Source: an uncultured Rhodopila sp. (GTDB taxonomy: Bacteria > Pseudomonadota > Alphaproteobacteria > Acetobacterales > Acetobacteraceae). From it: a stretch of 64,000 nucleotides of DNA. The DNA is taken from the NCBI RefSeq assembly GCF_903944925.1, contig NZ_CAJATU010000163.1:1-64000 (forward strand), given 5' to 3'. A program made the position numbers and the translations under genes. Below the pieces are notes generated by a model. That model saw only the letters and a list, made by a program, of their open reading frames with translations, was not told the DNA's origin and did not search any database. Positions 27,732-36,569 of the stretch are shown here, in pieces. Numbering within the stretch: the stretch's first letter is position 1; each line of letters opens with the position of its first letter.

Positions 27732-28838
27732 CTAAGGCACGCCCTGTGGCTTGCCGTCGGCGTCGTACGGCGTCCAATAATGCTCCAGGCCGAGCTGCTT
27801 CAGCGCAACAGTCAGGAATTGCGGATCGAACCAGCCATCGACGCTGACCGGACGCCTGATCAGGCCGTACTCCTTGGCCTGCTGCCCCTGGATGCGGTAT
27901 TGTGCGATGATGTAGTCGTCCAGCAGCGGCGTGTTGCGGTATTTCAACGTCTGGCCGGCGATATCGGCACGGTAGGCCGACGCCGGGCGGCCGGTGCGCG
28001 CCCAGATCTGAAGCAGGGCTTCGCGGTTTTCTTCCTGCGACGACCAGTATGCCGCTTTGACGATCGCGGTGACGACGCGCTGTGTCAGGTCGGGGTGCGC
28101 GGACACGAAACTATCCGCGGCGATCAGGGTTGCCTGCCGCTCGAAGGCGGGATTGTCGCCCTTGGTGGAATAGACGATCTTCGCCAGCCCGTCCTCGGCG
28201 AGCATCAGCAAGCCGTAATTGCCGAATGCCGCGTCGATGTTGTGCGTCACCAGCGCGGCGTTGGCCGAGGGCTCGTCCATGTTGATGCCCTGCAGGTCTC
28301 GCTCGGTCAGGCCGTTCGCCGCCAGCACCTTGACCGCCGCAAGGTGGTTGTTGGTGCCGCGGAAGATTGCCACCTTGCGGCCCTTGAGATCCTTGACGGT
28401 GCGGATGTCCGATTCCGGCGGCGTCGCGAGATACATCGGTCCATGCGCGCCGCCGGCTGCAAGGATGCGGGTCTTCAGTCCGTTCGCCCGGGCGATCACC
28501 TGCGGCAGGTCGCCCTGGGAGGCGAAGTCGAGCTGGCCGTTGGCGAATGCCTCGTTCACCGCCGGGCCGGCGCCCTTGAAGAAGAACCATTCCACCTTGA
28601 CGTTGGGGAGGTCTTTCAGTTCGTTCTCGACGTAGTGTTCCGCATGCGCCGTCGCGATGGCATTGCCGCCGGAGAACTGGCGATTGTCCACGCCGACATT
28701 GGCGAAGCCGAAACGGATGGTGACGGGTTCGTCGGCTGCAGCTGGGATGGTTGTTGCGAAAAGCAGAACCAGCAGCGCGAGGGCGCGATACAGAAGCGCT
28801 GCATCGGCCAGCACGGCGCCAAGCCACCGTTGCCGCAT
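27732..28838 (-). CDS. Sulfonate/taurine-type periplasmic substrate-binding protein
   Basis: A 368-aa type II binding protein (NMT1/SsuA-like). From the ATG at 28838 the first 36 residues form a signal peptide (MRQRW..., hydrophobic ALALLVLLFATTIPAAA, cut near ADEP). The mature protein starts VTIRFGFANVGVDN, with the DLKGRKVAIFRGTNNH segment typical of the family. An in-frame ATG at 28952 overlaps the upstream ATPase stop (ATGA) but would translate straight through a palindromic repeat, giving a peptide without signal features. That suggests the repeat was inserted near the original start. Ligand inferred from tauD nearby. Confidence 0.88.
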   Translation of the reverse strand: MRQRWLGAVLADAALLYRALALLVLLFATTIPAAADEPVTIRFGFANVGVDNRQFSGGNAIATAHAEHYVENELKDLPNVKVEWFFFKGAGPAVNEAFANGQLDFASQGDLPQVIARANGLKTRILAAGGAHGPMYLATPPESDIRTVKDLKGRKVAIFRGTNNHLAAVKVLAANGLTERDLQGINMDEPSANAALVTHNIDAAFGNYGLLMLAEDGLAKIVYSTKGDNPAFERQATLIAADSFVSAHPDLTQRVVTAIVKAAYWSSQEENREALLQIWARTGRPASAYRADIAGQTLKYRNTPLLDDYIIAQYRIQGQQAKEYGLIRRPVSVDGWFDPQFLTVALKQLGLEHYWTPYDADGKPQGVP

Positions 28839-28840
28839 TG

Positions 28841-28930
28841 TGCCGTGGCCGGATTTAGTCCGGCAATCCACGACTTGCGGAGCTGATCGGGGCAAAGTCG
28901 TGGATGGCCGGACCAAGTCCGGCCATGACA
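28841..28930. repeat. Palindromic repeat, copy B, between ABC ATPase and binding-protein genes
   Basis: Two imperfect arms of about 36 bp: the left has GGCCGGATTTAGTCCGGC and CCACGACTT, the right AAGTCGTGG and GGCCGGACCAAGTCCGGCC. Each arm contains its own small dyad. Same organisation as copy A at 8048-8128. It is open in the frame of the binding-protein gene. Confidence 0.75.
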
Positions 28931-28948
28931 CACTGAGGGCCGGTCGTT

Positions 28949-29791
28949 TCATACCCTGCCATCCGCCGTCGCAAAATCCCGCGCGGCCGCCATCGGCCGG
29001 GGTGCAGCACGCGGCGTATCGAACACCTGTGCCGCGATCGTTGCTTCCAGCGCCGTCATGACGCTGCTTCGCACCCCCGCCAGCGACGCGCTGGTCCGGT
29101 CGCGCGGCCACGACTGTGCCACGTCGAACGACGCGGCAATCCGGCCGGGCCGCGGCGCCATCACCACAACCCGGTCGCCGAGGTAAACCGCTTCTTCAAC
29201 ATCATGGGTTACCAGCAGCATGGTGATTCGCTCGGCCGCCCAGATCCGCTGCAACTCGTCCTGCAACCGCGCCCGGGTCAGCGCATCCAGCGCACCGAAC
29301 GGCTCATCCAGCAGCAGCACGCCCGGCCGGTTCACCAGTCCGCGGGCGATCGCCACGCGTTGCGCCATGCCGCCGGAAAGCTGGTGCGGATAGGCATCCT
29401 GAAACGCGCTGAGGCCAATCAGCGCGATATGATCCAGCACCGCCCGCCGTTTCGCCGCCTTGCTCAGCCCGGCGTTCAGCAGTCCAAGCGCCACGTTCTG
29501 CGCCACGGTCAGCCAGGGGAACAACCGAGGCTCCTGGAAAACCAGCCCGCGTTCCAGCCCGGGTTCCGTCACCCGCTTGCCATCCAGGGCGATGCCGCCC
29601 CGGAAATCCGTATCCAGCCCGGCGATCAGCCGTAGCAGCGTGGATTTGCCGCAGCCGCTGGCGCCGACAATCGTCAGGAACTCCCCTGGCGCGACGGACA
29701 GATCGACGGAATCCAGAACAAGCAGGTCCGAGCCATTGACCCGAAACCGCTTGGAAACGTCCTCGACCCGAAGCTCGCCCTGCCGCGCCAT
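28949..29791 (-). CDS. SsuB/TauB-type ABC transporter ATP-binding protein
   Basis: A 280-aa ABC ATPase with Walker A GASGCGKST, Q-loop VFQEPRLFPWLTVAQN, signature LSGGMAQRVAIARG, Walker B LLLDEPFGALD and H-loop VTHDVEEAV. This combination is typical of sulfonate/taurine/nitrate importers. The ATG at 29791 is preferred because the upstream in-frame extension is Trp/Arg-rich and implausible. It begins seven bases after the methyltransferase gene and precedes the binding-protein gene. Confidence 0.93.
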   Translation of the reverse strand: MARQGELRVEDVSKRFRVNGSDLLVLDSVDLSVAPGEFLTIVGASGCGKSTLLRLIAGLDTDFRGGIALDGKRVTEPGLERGLVFQEPRLFPWLTVAQNVALGLLNAGLSKAAKRRAVLDHIALIGLSAFQDAYPHQLSGGMAQRVAIARGLVNRPGVLLLDEPFGALDALTRARLQDELQRIWAAERITMLLVTHDVEEAVYLGDRVVVMAPRPGRIAASFDVAQSWPRDRTSASLAGVRSSVMTALEATIAAQVFDTPRAAPRPMAAARDFATADGRV

Positions 29792-29798
29792 CGCCCGC

Positions 29799-30599
29799 TC
29801 AGGCAATCGCCGCCGGGCGGCGGGCAACCAGCGCGCTGCCCTCCAGCACCTCCAGCACATGGCCGTTCTTCACATACGGCGCCAGGGCGTCACGGACCTC
29901 CAGGGCCATGTCCTTCAGGCGAGACCCGGGCCGCCCCTGCCAGGCCCGGCCATAGGACAAGGACCGGTCCACGATATGTTCGATGCTGGTGTGCCGCTGC
30001 TCGAGGACGGCAACCCGCTCCAGGTGACTGAACGCCGAGTCGAGCAGCACCGCTTCATGGTCCTTGTTGCGGTGGGTCTGCTCCCGCGCCGGATCTTCTG
30101 CTCCGTAATGATCAAGGATCGCCTGGAACGTGGCGTGCCAGGTATTCGCCGGCACCGGCGGATAGAATTCCTGGAACAATGCGATCGCGCCCGTCGGTTC
30201 GATCAGCGCGTCCAACGCTTCGAGCGTACGCGGACGATCCATCCAGTGAAACGCCCGGCCGATGGTGACCAGATGAAGCCGGCCGAAGCGTGGACCGAGG
30301 TCATTCGAACTGCCCTCGACAAACTCGATCTCCACCTCCGCCTTCCGGGCGTTCCGCCGCGCCGCATTCAGCATCGCCGGTTCCGGATCGACCCCGATGA
30401 CCTTGTCCGCGAACGGATAGAAATCCAGCGCCAGGAAACCGGGCCCGGTGCCGAGGTCCAGCACCGTCTGCGATCCGTCCAGCCCCACCAGATCCGCCAC
30501 CCGCCGCGCCAGCAGCGGCGGGTAGGTCGGACGCCCGGTGGTATAGAAATCCGCCAGCGCGGCGAAACGCCCGGGAAACAGAACATCGGTATGCGACAT
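29799..30599 (-). CDS. Class I SAM-dependent methyltransferase
   Basis: A 266-aa methyltransferase of the Methyltransf_11 type. Motif I VLDLGTGPGFLALD binds S-adenosylmethionine, followed by the acidic VIGVDPEPAM and the post-motif region VTIGRAFHWMDR. This HWxD pattern is shared with small-molecule methyltransferases. It sits between tauD and the ABC ATPase with gaps of 14 and 7 bp, so it is part of the sulfonate operon. What it methylates is unknown; detoxification or modification of a sulfonate-derived product is only a guess. Confidence 0.88.
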   Translation of the reverse strand: MSHTDVLFPGRFAALADFYTTGRPTYPPLLARRVADLVGLDGSQTVLDLGTGPGFLALDFYPFADKVIGVDPEPAMLNAARRNARKAEVEIEFVEGSSNDLGPRFGRLHLVTIGRAFHWMDRPRTLEALDALIEPTGAIALFQEFYPPVPANTWHATFQAILDHYGAEDPAREQTHRNKDHEAVLLDSAFSHLERVAVLEQRHTSIEHIVDRSLSYGRAWQGRPGSRLKDMALEVRDALAPYVKNGHVLEVLEGSALVARRPAAIA

Positions 30600-30613
30600 G
30601 ATTATTTGACCGT

Positions 30614-31441
30614 TCAGATCGGGCGATCGCCCTTGATGGTGACGCGGCTGCCGGAGCGGACCTGCGGGAAGTAGTCCCACATGGCGATATGCTGCACCGC
30701 GCGGTTGTCCCAGAACGCAACCGAGTGCGGCTGCCAGCGGAACCGCACCTGGAAGGCCGGCTTCGTGCTGTGCTCGAACAGGAAATCCAGCACCGCGCGG
30801 CTTTCCTTTTCCGACAGTTCATTGATGTGCGTGGTGAAGCCTTCGTTGACGAACAGGGCTTTGCGCTTCGTCACCGGATGGGTGCGCACCACCGGATGCA
30901 CTGCCTGCGGAAATACCCGGTCGCGATCGTCGATGCCCAGGATGCGGTTGGTCCGGCGATACGACCGGTCGCCGGAATGGGTCGCCGTCAGGCCGTCCAG
31001 GAACGACCGGAACGCCGGGCTCAGCGCCTCATACGCCGCATGCTGGCTGGCAAAGATCGTATCGCCTCCGGCCGGCGGTACGGTGTGCAGGTACAGGATG
31101 CTGCCCAAGGGCGGCTCGGTGTCGCAGGACACGTCGGAGTGCCACCCCTCCCCCGCCACCCGCTTCGAATTGGCGTCCGCATGGATTGGCAGGATCTCCG
31201 GATGGCCCTGCGGACCCGGCGTGTTCGGATGGATATGCAACTCGCCAAAATGCCGCCCCAATGTCTTCTGCTGATCCAGGCTAAGCTTCTGGTCGCGGAA
31301 GAACAGTACCTGATGCTCCGCCAGCGCGGAGTGCAGGTCATCGACCTGCTGGTTGCTGAGCGTCGAGGTCAGGTCGATGTTTGATATCTCCGCGCCGAGG
31401 CGGGGGGTCACCGGCCTGACCTGGATCGTGGCGTAGCTCAT
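30614..31441 (-). CDS. tauD: TauD-family Fe(II)/2-oxoglutarate dioxygenase
   Basis: A 275-aa dioxygenase. By family it hydroxylates taurine or a related alkanesulfonate next to sulfur, which then releases sulfite and an aldehyde. The iron ligands are His101 and Asp103 (GWHSDVSCDTEPP) and a distal His in NRAVQHIAMWDY; a nearby Arg in FRWQPHS-like context and RVTIKG close the 2-oxoglutarate site. Length matches TauD. GGGAGAG precedes the ATG. It leads the gene run that contains the sulfonate ABC importer. Taurine versus other sulfonates cannot be separated by reading. Confidence 0.9.
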   Translation of the reverse strand: MSYATIQVRPVTPRLGAEISNIDLTSTLSNQQVDDLHSALAEHQVLFFRDQKLSLDQQKTLGRHFGELHIHPNTPGPQGHPEILPIHADANSKRVAGEGWHSDVSCDTEPPLGSILYLHTVPPAGGDTIFASQHAAYEALSPAFRSFLDGLTATHSGDRSYRRTNRILGIDDRDRVFPQAVHPVVRTHPVTKRKALFVNEGFTTHINELSEKESRAVLDFLFEHSTKPAFQVRFRWQPHSVAFWDNRAVQHIAMWDYFPQVRSGSRVTIKGDRPI

Positions 31442-31468
31442 GCGTGGTACTCTCCCGTAATGAATGGC

Positions 31469-31690
31469 TTAGGTCAGAACGTCCCGGCAGACGCGGCTGG
31501 CGAACCTGTCCGCGTTTACGCTCGGCTTGATCACGCCGACGGATTTCAAATCGTTGATGTAGAAGGAAATTTCCTTCTCGAAATCGGTCTTCACCGGGTG
31601 GTGTTCGCTGGTCACCGACTGCAACATAACCGCGAGATCGGAGGCCCGCTGCTTCGGCGCATAGGGCCGCCGGATGCCGCCTGGATAGTG
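31469..31690 (-). pseudogene. C-terminal remnant of a sulfonate-type binding protein
   Basis: The last 57 or so codons encode SDLAVMLQSVTSEHHPVKTD, KEISFYINDLKSVGVIKPS and a short terminal stretch, matching the C-terminal end of an SsuA/TauA-like protein. The upstream part is unrelated in frame, and there is no signal peptide or start context. It is read as a broken gene left of the tauD operon. Confidence 0.65.
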
Positions 31691-31779
31691 TGAAGTTCGA
31701 CCGCATCCCGCATGCCCCCGGTAGACCAGGAAGACCATCACACGTCCCTGTGGCGTGAGTCAATATACTTATACGATAT

Positions 31780-32225
31780 CTATACGTTGAACGAAGCGTC
31801 GAACCCCGCGGACGCGTCGTAGCGGGCGGCCACGACGCCTTCCCGCGCATAAAGATCCACCGTGTGGTGCTGGTCCGCGATCATCTGCGCGTCAATCGCA
31901 AACCCGCGCGCGTTCAGGGTTTTGCGAGATACCTCGCACGGCACGCCGGTCTCGCTCGACCAAACCGCGGCATAGGCATCCACCTTCGCCAGGCCCCGAA
32001 CCAACGCCGCCCGCAACCGGCGGGTGAAGGTCTTGAGCAGCTCCCGCTTTTCGGCGACAGCGTGTTCGGTGGCGACGTAATAGCTCAACCCGCTCATCAG
32101 GCCCTGGCCATCCAGCAGGTTGCGCGCCAAGGCGCCGCGGCCGGGAAGATGCTCCACTCGATCGGGATCGCGGGGTCGTCAAGCACGCCGGAAGCCGCCA
32201 TCAGCGACCTTGCAAGCTTCCGTGG
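31780..32225 (-). pseudogene. Second decayed sulfonate-type binding-protein gene
   Basis: One frame (31780 to about 32130) encodes LLDGQGLMSGLSYYVATEHA through a natural C-terminus DASAGFDASFNV. Another frame just upstream (about 32130-32225) encodes LMAASGVLDDPAIPIEWSIF followed by PAAAP, an N-terminal segment of the same family. The two are joined by a frameshift and a large internal deletion, and the signal peptide is gone. It is distinct from the remnant at 31469-31690, since both carry a C-terminal end. Confidence 0.7.
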
Positions 32226-32275
32226 AACATATATTTACATTATTTCATATAGTGGAATAACCTCAGGCACAATCC

Positions 32276-33600
32276 ATGGTCAAAGGGAATACAGACAAGG
32301 CCGAACCGGACGCCGCCGCCGCCGATGCGCTTCGCCACATCGGCCCCGATCCGCAGAACTGGGTAGCCGAACGATCCGGGGTCGATCACAACGTAGTTCT
32401 GGTGGGGGGCGGACAGACCGGCTCGGCCCTGGCGTTTGCGTTGCGCCGCGCCGGCATCGGCAAGGTTTCGGTCATTGATGCGGCGGAGGACGAAGTCCGC
32501 GCCGGCGTCTGGCTGACCGCAGCGCGGATGAACCTGCTGCGCACCCCCAAATCCCTCGCCGAACCGGAACTCGGCAGCCCTGCGCTGAGCTTCAAGGCCT
32601 GGTAGAAGCGCGCCACGGGCAGGACGCCTATGCCGCAATCGACCGCATCCCGCGCCTGCTCTGGGCTGAATACCTGAGTTGGTACCGGCATTTCCCGAAA
32701 ATCCCCGTACGCTACCGAACTAAATTGTTACGCGAAGAGCCGGCCGGGGGGCTGTTCCGCCTGCATCGTGGGCCAGCCCGCGATCGAAACCACACGGAAG
32801 ATCGTGCTCGCCACCGGCTTCACCGGCAACGGCGGCGCGTATCTGCCGCCGAACCCGGCGGCCCTGCCGCGGACCGTGCTGGCGCATGCCCAGGACCAAA
32901 TCGATTTCGCCGCGCTGCGCGGCAAGGCCGTCGTCGGGGCGGCCGCCGCGGTGCACCTGTTTGCGCGGCGGCCGAATATCGCCTCCGTGCCGATCACCCG
33001 GGTGCGCGGGTATCCGGGGGCGTATGACAATTATCGGCATCTGCCGGATGCGATCCGCTGGCACCAGGCCATCCGCTTTCGCCGCTTCGGCTCCACCCCG
33101 ACGATCGATGCGATCCAGCGGGCGGTGGTTTTGGAGGTCGTTGCGTATGCCGCCGACGGCACGTTCCACTTCGATTTCGTCATCGCCGGCACCGGCTATT
33201 TCGTCGAACCCGGCGCGCGGCCGGAGATCGCCGGCTTCGCCGACAAGATCCTGCCGTGGCGGGATCGCTATGCGGCGCCGGCGGACGAACAGGATGAGCA
33301 CCTCGGCAGTCATCCGTATCCGCGGGAGGCGCACGAATACCTGGAGAGAGTGCCCGGCGAAGCGCCGTATCTGCGCGACATCCACGTTCACAATCCGGCC
33401 GGTTTCGTCAGCTTCGGGCTGCCCATCGGCGATATGCCGAGCATGCGGCGGGACATCCCGCTGGTGGCGGCGCGGATCAGCCGGGATTTGTTTCTGGCCG
33501 ATATCGATAGCCACGAGCAGCGGATCACCGGGGCGATCGCTGCGGATTTCCAGGACGCGTTTTATGCGTCGGCGGTTTGGCGGGCGGCTTCCCGAGAACG
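32276..33600 (+). pseudogene. Frameshifted FAD/NAD(P)H monooxygenase
   Basis: The N-terminal 109 codons contain the FAD-binding loop VVLVGGGQTGSALAFALRRA and end FKAW followed by TAG at about 32603. One missing base there would continue YEARHGQDAYAAIDRIPRLL in the next frame. A second shift near 32765 moves to a third frame reading PAIETTRKIVLATGFTGNGG and on to DIDSHEQRITGAIAADFQDA. Joined, it is a full flavoprotein of about 430 aa related to NAD(P)-binding monooxygenases. At least two independent lesions make a sequencing error unlikely. The 3' end is approximate because the last frame runs on past the conserved part. It lies next to sulfonate genes, so it may once have desulfonated a substrate. 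Confidence 0.75.
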
Positions 33601-33744
33601 GGATAGAGATCGTGCGCCGCGGGAGTGGACGTCAGGAAGAAACGAAGGCGAGAGAAGCAATACCGGGGCTTTGTTTTTTCAGGGCTTCATGCGGGCAGCG
33701 GCGCCGCCGGAGATCAACCCCGGCGGCGTTTCCCGTTACAAGCC

Positions 33745-35979
33745 TCAGGTGAAGGAATGGGCAAGCACACTCGTCAGGTTGGCGGTCGTTGCGCCGCCGA
33801 TCGATGCGATCGCCACGCCGATCCCGCCGGATGTCGGCGCAATCGATACGGTGGCGCCTTTCGCCGTGTCGGTCACCGTCAGGTATTTCGCCAGGGTCGA
33901 GGCGGTGCCGGACCAGTCGGTCGCTGCCAATGCGACCTTCAAGTCCAGTGTGTCGCCGATAGTCAGGATATTATTGGTGAAGCTGTCGGTTCCTTTGCCT
34001 GCTGCCGGCAGGATGTATGTGTTGCCGCTGCCGGTGTCGGTGATGGTGTCCGCACCGCCGGACAGGCTGACGAAGTCGCCCGACCCTTTGATGAACACGA
34101 GGTGGGTTCCAGCCGTCGCCACCACCGAGATCTGACTTTGCGTGACCGTGCTGCTGGCGGTGGTGGAGGCGATCGCCACCGGCACCGGCAACGGGCTGGT
34201 CGCTGTGCCCGCCGATGGTGCCCACCCCGCGGTCGGGCTGGTTTCACCCCACCACAGCTTGGCCGTGTTCTCCTGCCAGATCACCTTGTTGACGTAGGCC
34301 AGTTCGGTGACGTTCGCGGTCGTCGTGTCGGCAACACCGTTGACGGCCACCTGGCCCGTGCTGGTGATAGTCCACTTGTTACCCGACGCGTCGGTAATGG
34401 CGGCGGTCGAGCCGGCAAGCACCATCGTGTCGTTCGGCGACGCGACCGGAGCCGGCGGCGTCACCGGCGGCGGGGCCGGCAACGGGCTGGTGGTCGTACC
34501 GGACCCGGTCGACCAGGCGGTGCCTGTCCAGCTCCACCACAGGGCGGACGCGTTCTCCTGCCAGACGGTCCCGTTGACATAGGCGATCTCCGTGACGCCT
34601 GCACTGAGGCCGGCGGCTGCGCCATTCTCATTCACGACACCGCCTGCAAGCGTCCAGGTGTTGCCCGCGGCATCGGTAATCGCGGCGGAAGATCCGGCCA
34701 GCACGACCGTATCATTCGCCGACGCTGTCGGTTTCGCCGGCGGCGGAGCCGGCAACGGGCTGGTGCTGGTGCCGGCGCCGGTCGACCAGGCGGTGCCACT
34801 CCAGCTCCACCACAGGCTGGAGGCATTCTCCTGCCAGATCGTCGCGTTGACGTAGGCGAGCTCGGTGACGCCGGAACTGACGCCGGCGGCTGCCCCGTTC
34901 TCGTCCACCACCCCGTTGACAATGGTCCAGGCATTGCCGGATGCGTCCGTCAATGAACCGGTGGCAGTCGCCAGCAGGACGGAGTCGTTCGCCGATGGCG
35001 TCTTGGGGGGCACGACGGGAGGCACGACCGGAGGCACTGTCCCGCCCGCCGCGATCCAGGTGGCGACCTGCTGGCCGTAGGACGACAGGCCACCGCTTGC
35101 GGTGGTCAGGCCGTCCGCCGGATAACCGGTGCCCCAGGCCCAGGCTGCGCTGCCGAAGCCGCTGTTCTGAACGGCGCTGATGACCTGGTTGCCGTTCGCG
35201 TCTACCGTGCTGCCGTTCGTACTGTTGCCGTATTCGCCGATGATCACAGGCACCTTGCCGTTCGCGCTGGTCAGCGTCTGGGACTGCGCGATATCGGCGG
35301 CCAGATTGGCCGTGACGGTGGCCTGATCGGTTGAGTAGTTGGTCAGCCAACCGTAGTAATGCACGTCCCAAACGATGTTGGTCATGCCGGCATAGACGGA
35401 TGGCGTGTAGCCCTGGCCGAACGACGACGGCGTGTTTCCGCCATTCATTTCAACCATGATGGGACTGGTGTTTCCGGTGGCGCGCACGGCGTTGTAGGTC
35501 TGCTGCTGCCAGGTGGACAGCGCGGCCGGGTCCGTGTTGCCCGACGAATCGATCTCCGAAGGCTCGTTGTTGGTTCCGAACCAGACATACGGGTTCGCCT
35601 TGAACGCGGTGGCGATCGACGAATACCAGTTCAACTCGGTCGTTAGCTGCGATCCGGTAAAGATCGTGCCGGACCCGCCGCCGGCGTTGCTGCCGTTGGA
35701 ATTGGAGTGATCCTCGAGTTCGACGACGATTCCGGCCGCGGTTAATGAATTTACATAGGATAGAAGTGCGGCCGGGCTGGCGAAATCGTAGATCGCCAGG
35801 CGCACGAAATTGACGCCCGGGAAATCGCTCTGCAGTTGGCTCAGCGTGGGTTGATTGCCTTCCATCACGTCGATGCCGCGCGCCACGAACGGCGAGCCGT
35901 TCGGCCCGATGATCTGCCCGGCCGTGGTGTAGAATGCGCCGGTTGCGGCATATGCGCCGGAGGATGTGATGCTGGCCAT
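33745..35979 (-). CDS. GH5-type secreted glycanase with three tandem modules and a C-terminal export-like region
   Basis: A 744-aa protein. Residues about 12-310 form a glycoside hydrolase family 5-like barrel: acid/base Glu139 in WFGTNNEPSE and nucleophile Glu249 in VIIGEYGNS. A proline linker (VPPVVPPVVPP) leads to three repeats of about 85 residues at roughly 329-414, 419-505 and 514-600, each with D.ASGN.WT, ELAYVN, WQEN...LWW and SPLPAPPP. The last 140 residues are Ser/Thr/Gly/Asp-rich and contain SLSGGADTITDTGSGNTYIL, resembling calcium-binding/type I secretion tails. There is no N-terminal signal peptide, which fits type I secretion. It probably cuts a beta-glucan or the cell's own polysaccharide. 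The ATG at 35979 gives MASITSSGAY. Confidence 0.85.
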   Translation of the reverse strand: MASITSSGAYAATGAFYTTAGQIIGPNGSPFVARGIDVMEGNQPTLSQLQSDFPGVNFVRLAIYDFASPAALLSYVNSLTAAGIVVELEDHSNSNGSNAGGGSGTIFTGSQLTTELNWYSSIATAFKANPYVWFGTNNEPSEIDSSGNTDPAALSTWQQQTYNAVRATGNTSPIMVEMNGGNTPSSFGQGYTPSVYAGMTNIVWDVHYYGWLTNYSTDQATVTANLAADIAQSQTLTSANGKVPVIIGEYGNSTNGSTVDANGNQVISAVQNSGFGSAAWAWGTGYPADGLTTASGGLSSYGQQVATWIAAGGTVPPVVPPVVPPKTPSANDSVLLATATGSLTDASGNAWTIVNGVVDENGAAAGVSSGVTELAYVNATIWQENASSLWWSWSGTAWSTGAGTSTSPLPAPPPAKPTASANDTVVLAGSSAAITDAAGNTWTLAGGVVNENGAAAGLSAGVTEIAYVNGTVWQENASALWWSWTGTAWSTGSGTTTSPLPAPPPVTPPAPVASPNDTMVLAGSTAAITDASGNKWTITSTGQVAVNGVADTTTANVTELAYVNKVIWQENTAKLWWGETSPTAGWAPSAGTATSPLPVPVAIASTTASSTVTQSQISVVATAGTHLVFIKGSGDFVSLSGGADTITDTGSGNTYILPAAGKGTDSFTNNILTIGDTLDLKVALAATDWSGTASTLAKYLTVTDTAKGATVSIAPTSGGIGVAIASIGGATTANLTSVLAHSFT
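34180..34995 (-). repeat. Three tandem coding repeats in the GH5 gene
   Basis: About 255-260 bp each, repeated also at DNA level (for example the CGCTGG/CAGCTCCACCACAG segments encoding LWWSW recur). Repeats 1 and 2 are nearly identical in protein; repeat 3 is more diverged (LWWGETSPTAGW). Confidence 0.8.
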
Positions 35980-36569
35980 ATTGAGTCTCTCGTTTTCGTG
36001 AACGAGGCGCAAGCTGCCAGCGTGATAGTAACCAAATCAATATTAATATAATATCAACATATTTCGTAAACTGGCCAATGGCGCCCAAGTCATTACGGTC
36101 GGGCGACATAATCAGCCGAAGGAAACTTCGCGAATCGGTAAAGGTGTACCTTACATCCGACTTGTCGGCGCCCAATAAAACCCGGGTCAACGAAGACCCG
36201 AGGCCGGTGCGCTCCCCGCCGGATCGGCTGGGCGCTGCCTGGTCGCCTGTGCCGTGGCGGCGAGTGGCCGCGGGTTGCAGCCCGAAGACGACGCAACGCA
36301 ATCCCGTTGCGCTGCCACCGCCGGATGCATGGCCAAATCACGTCCGTCGGAGGCAGTTTCCACCGGCTTACCCGTTCGATAAATAATGAAGCGAGCGTCG
36401 ACGGGTGGCATTTCCGTGCGCCGTCCGCGGATCCCGCGCTTTACGCACCGGGCGGACACGAGAAGCCTTGCATTCGCTACCCGCTTCAGGCGTGTCTTGT
36501 CGTCTGGCTTTGCAGCCTCCCCGAGTCGCCGCCGCTTCCCATCCAGCCACCCGAGGTCGCCCACTTTCC
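35980..36569. other. Divergent intergenic region upstream of GH5 and helicase genes
   Basis: About 590 bp. The first 95 bp is strikingly AT-rich for this genome (36030-36072 is nearly all A/T) and probably holds the GH5 promoter. The rest is GC-rich; open frames extending into it belong to over-long readings of the helicase gene and have no ribosome site. Confidence 0.5.

Noticed and set aside
36405-36569. N-terminal extension of the SNF2 helicase
   Set aside because: The 55 extra codons are Arg/Pro/Ala-rich, lack a ribosome site and precede the natural MPTPFSSQDLG start.
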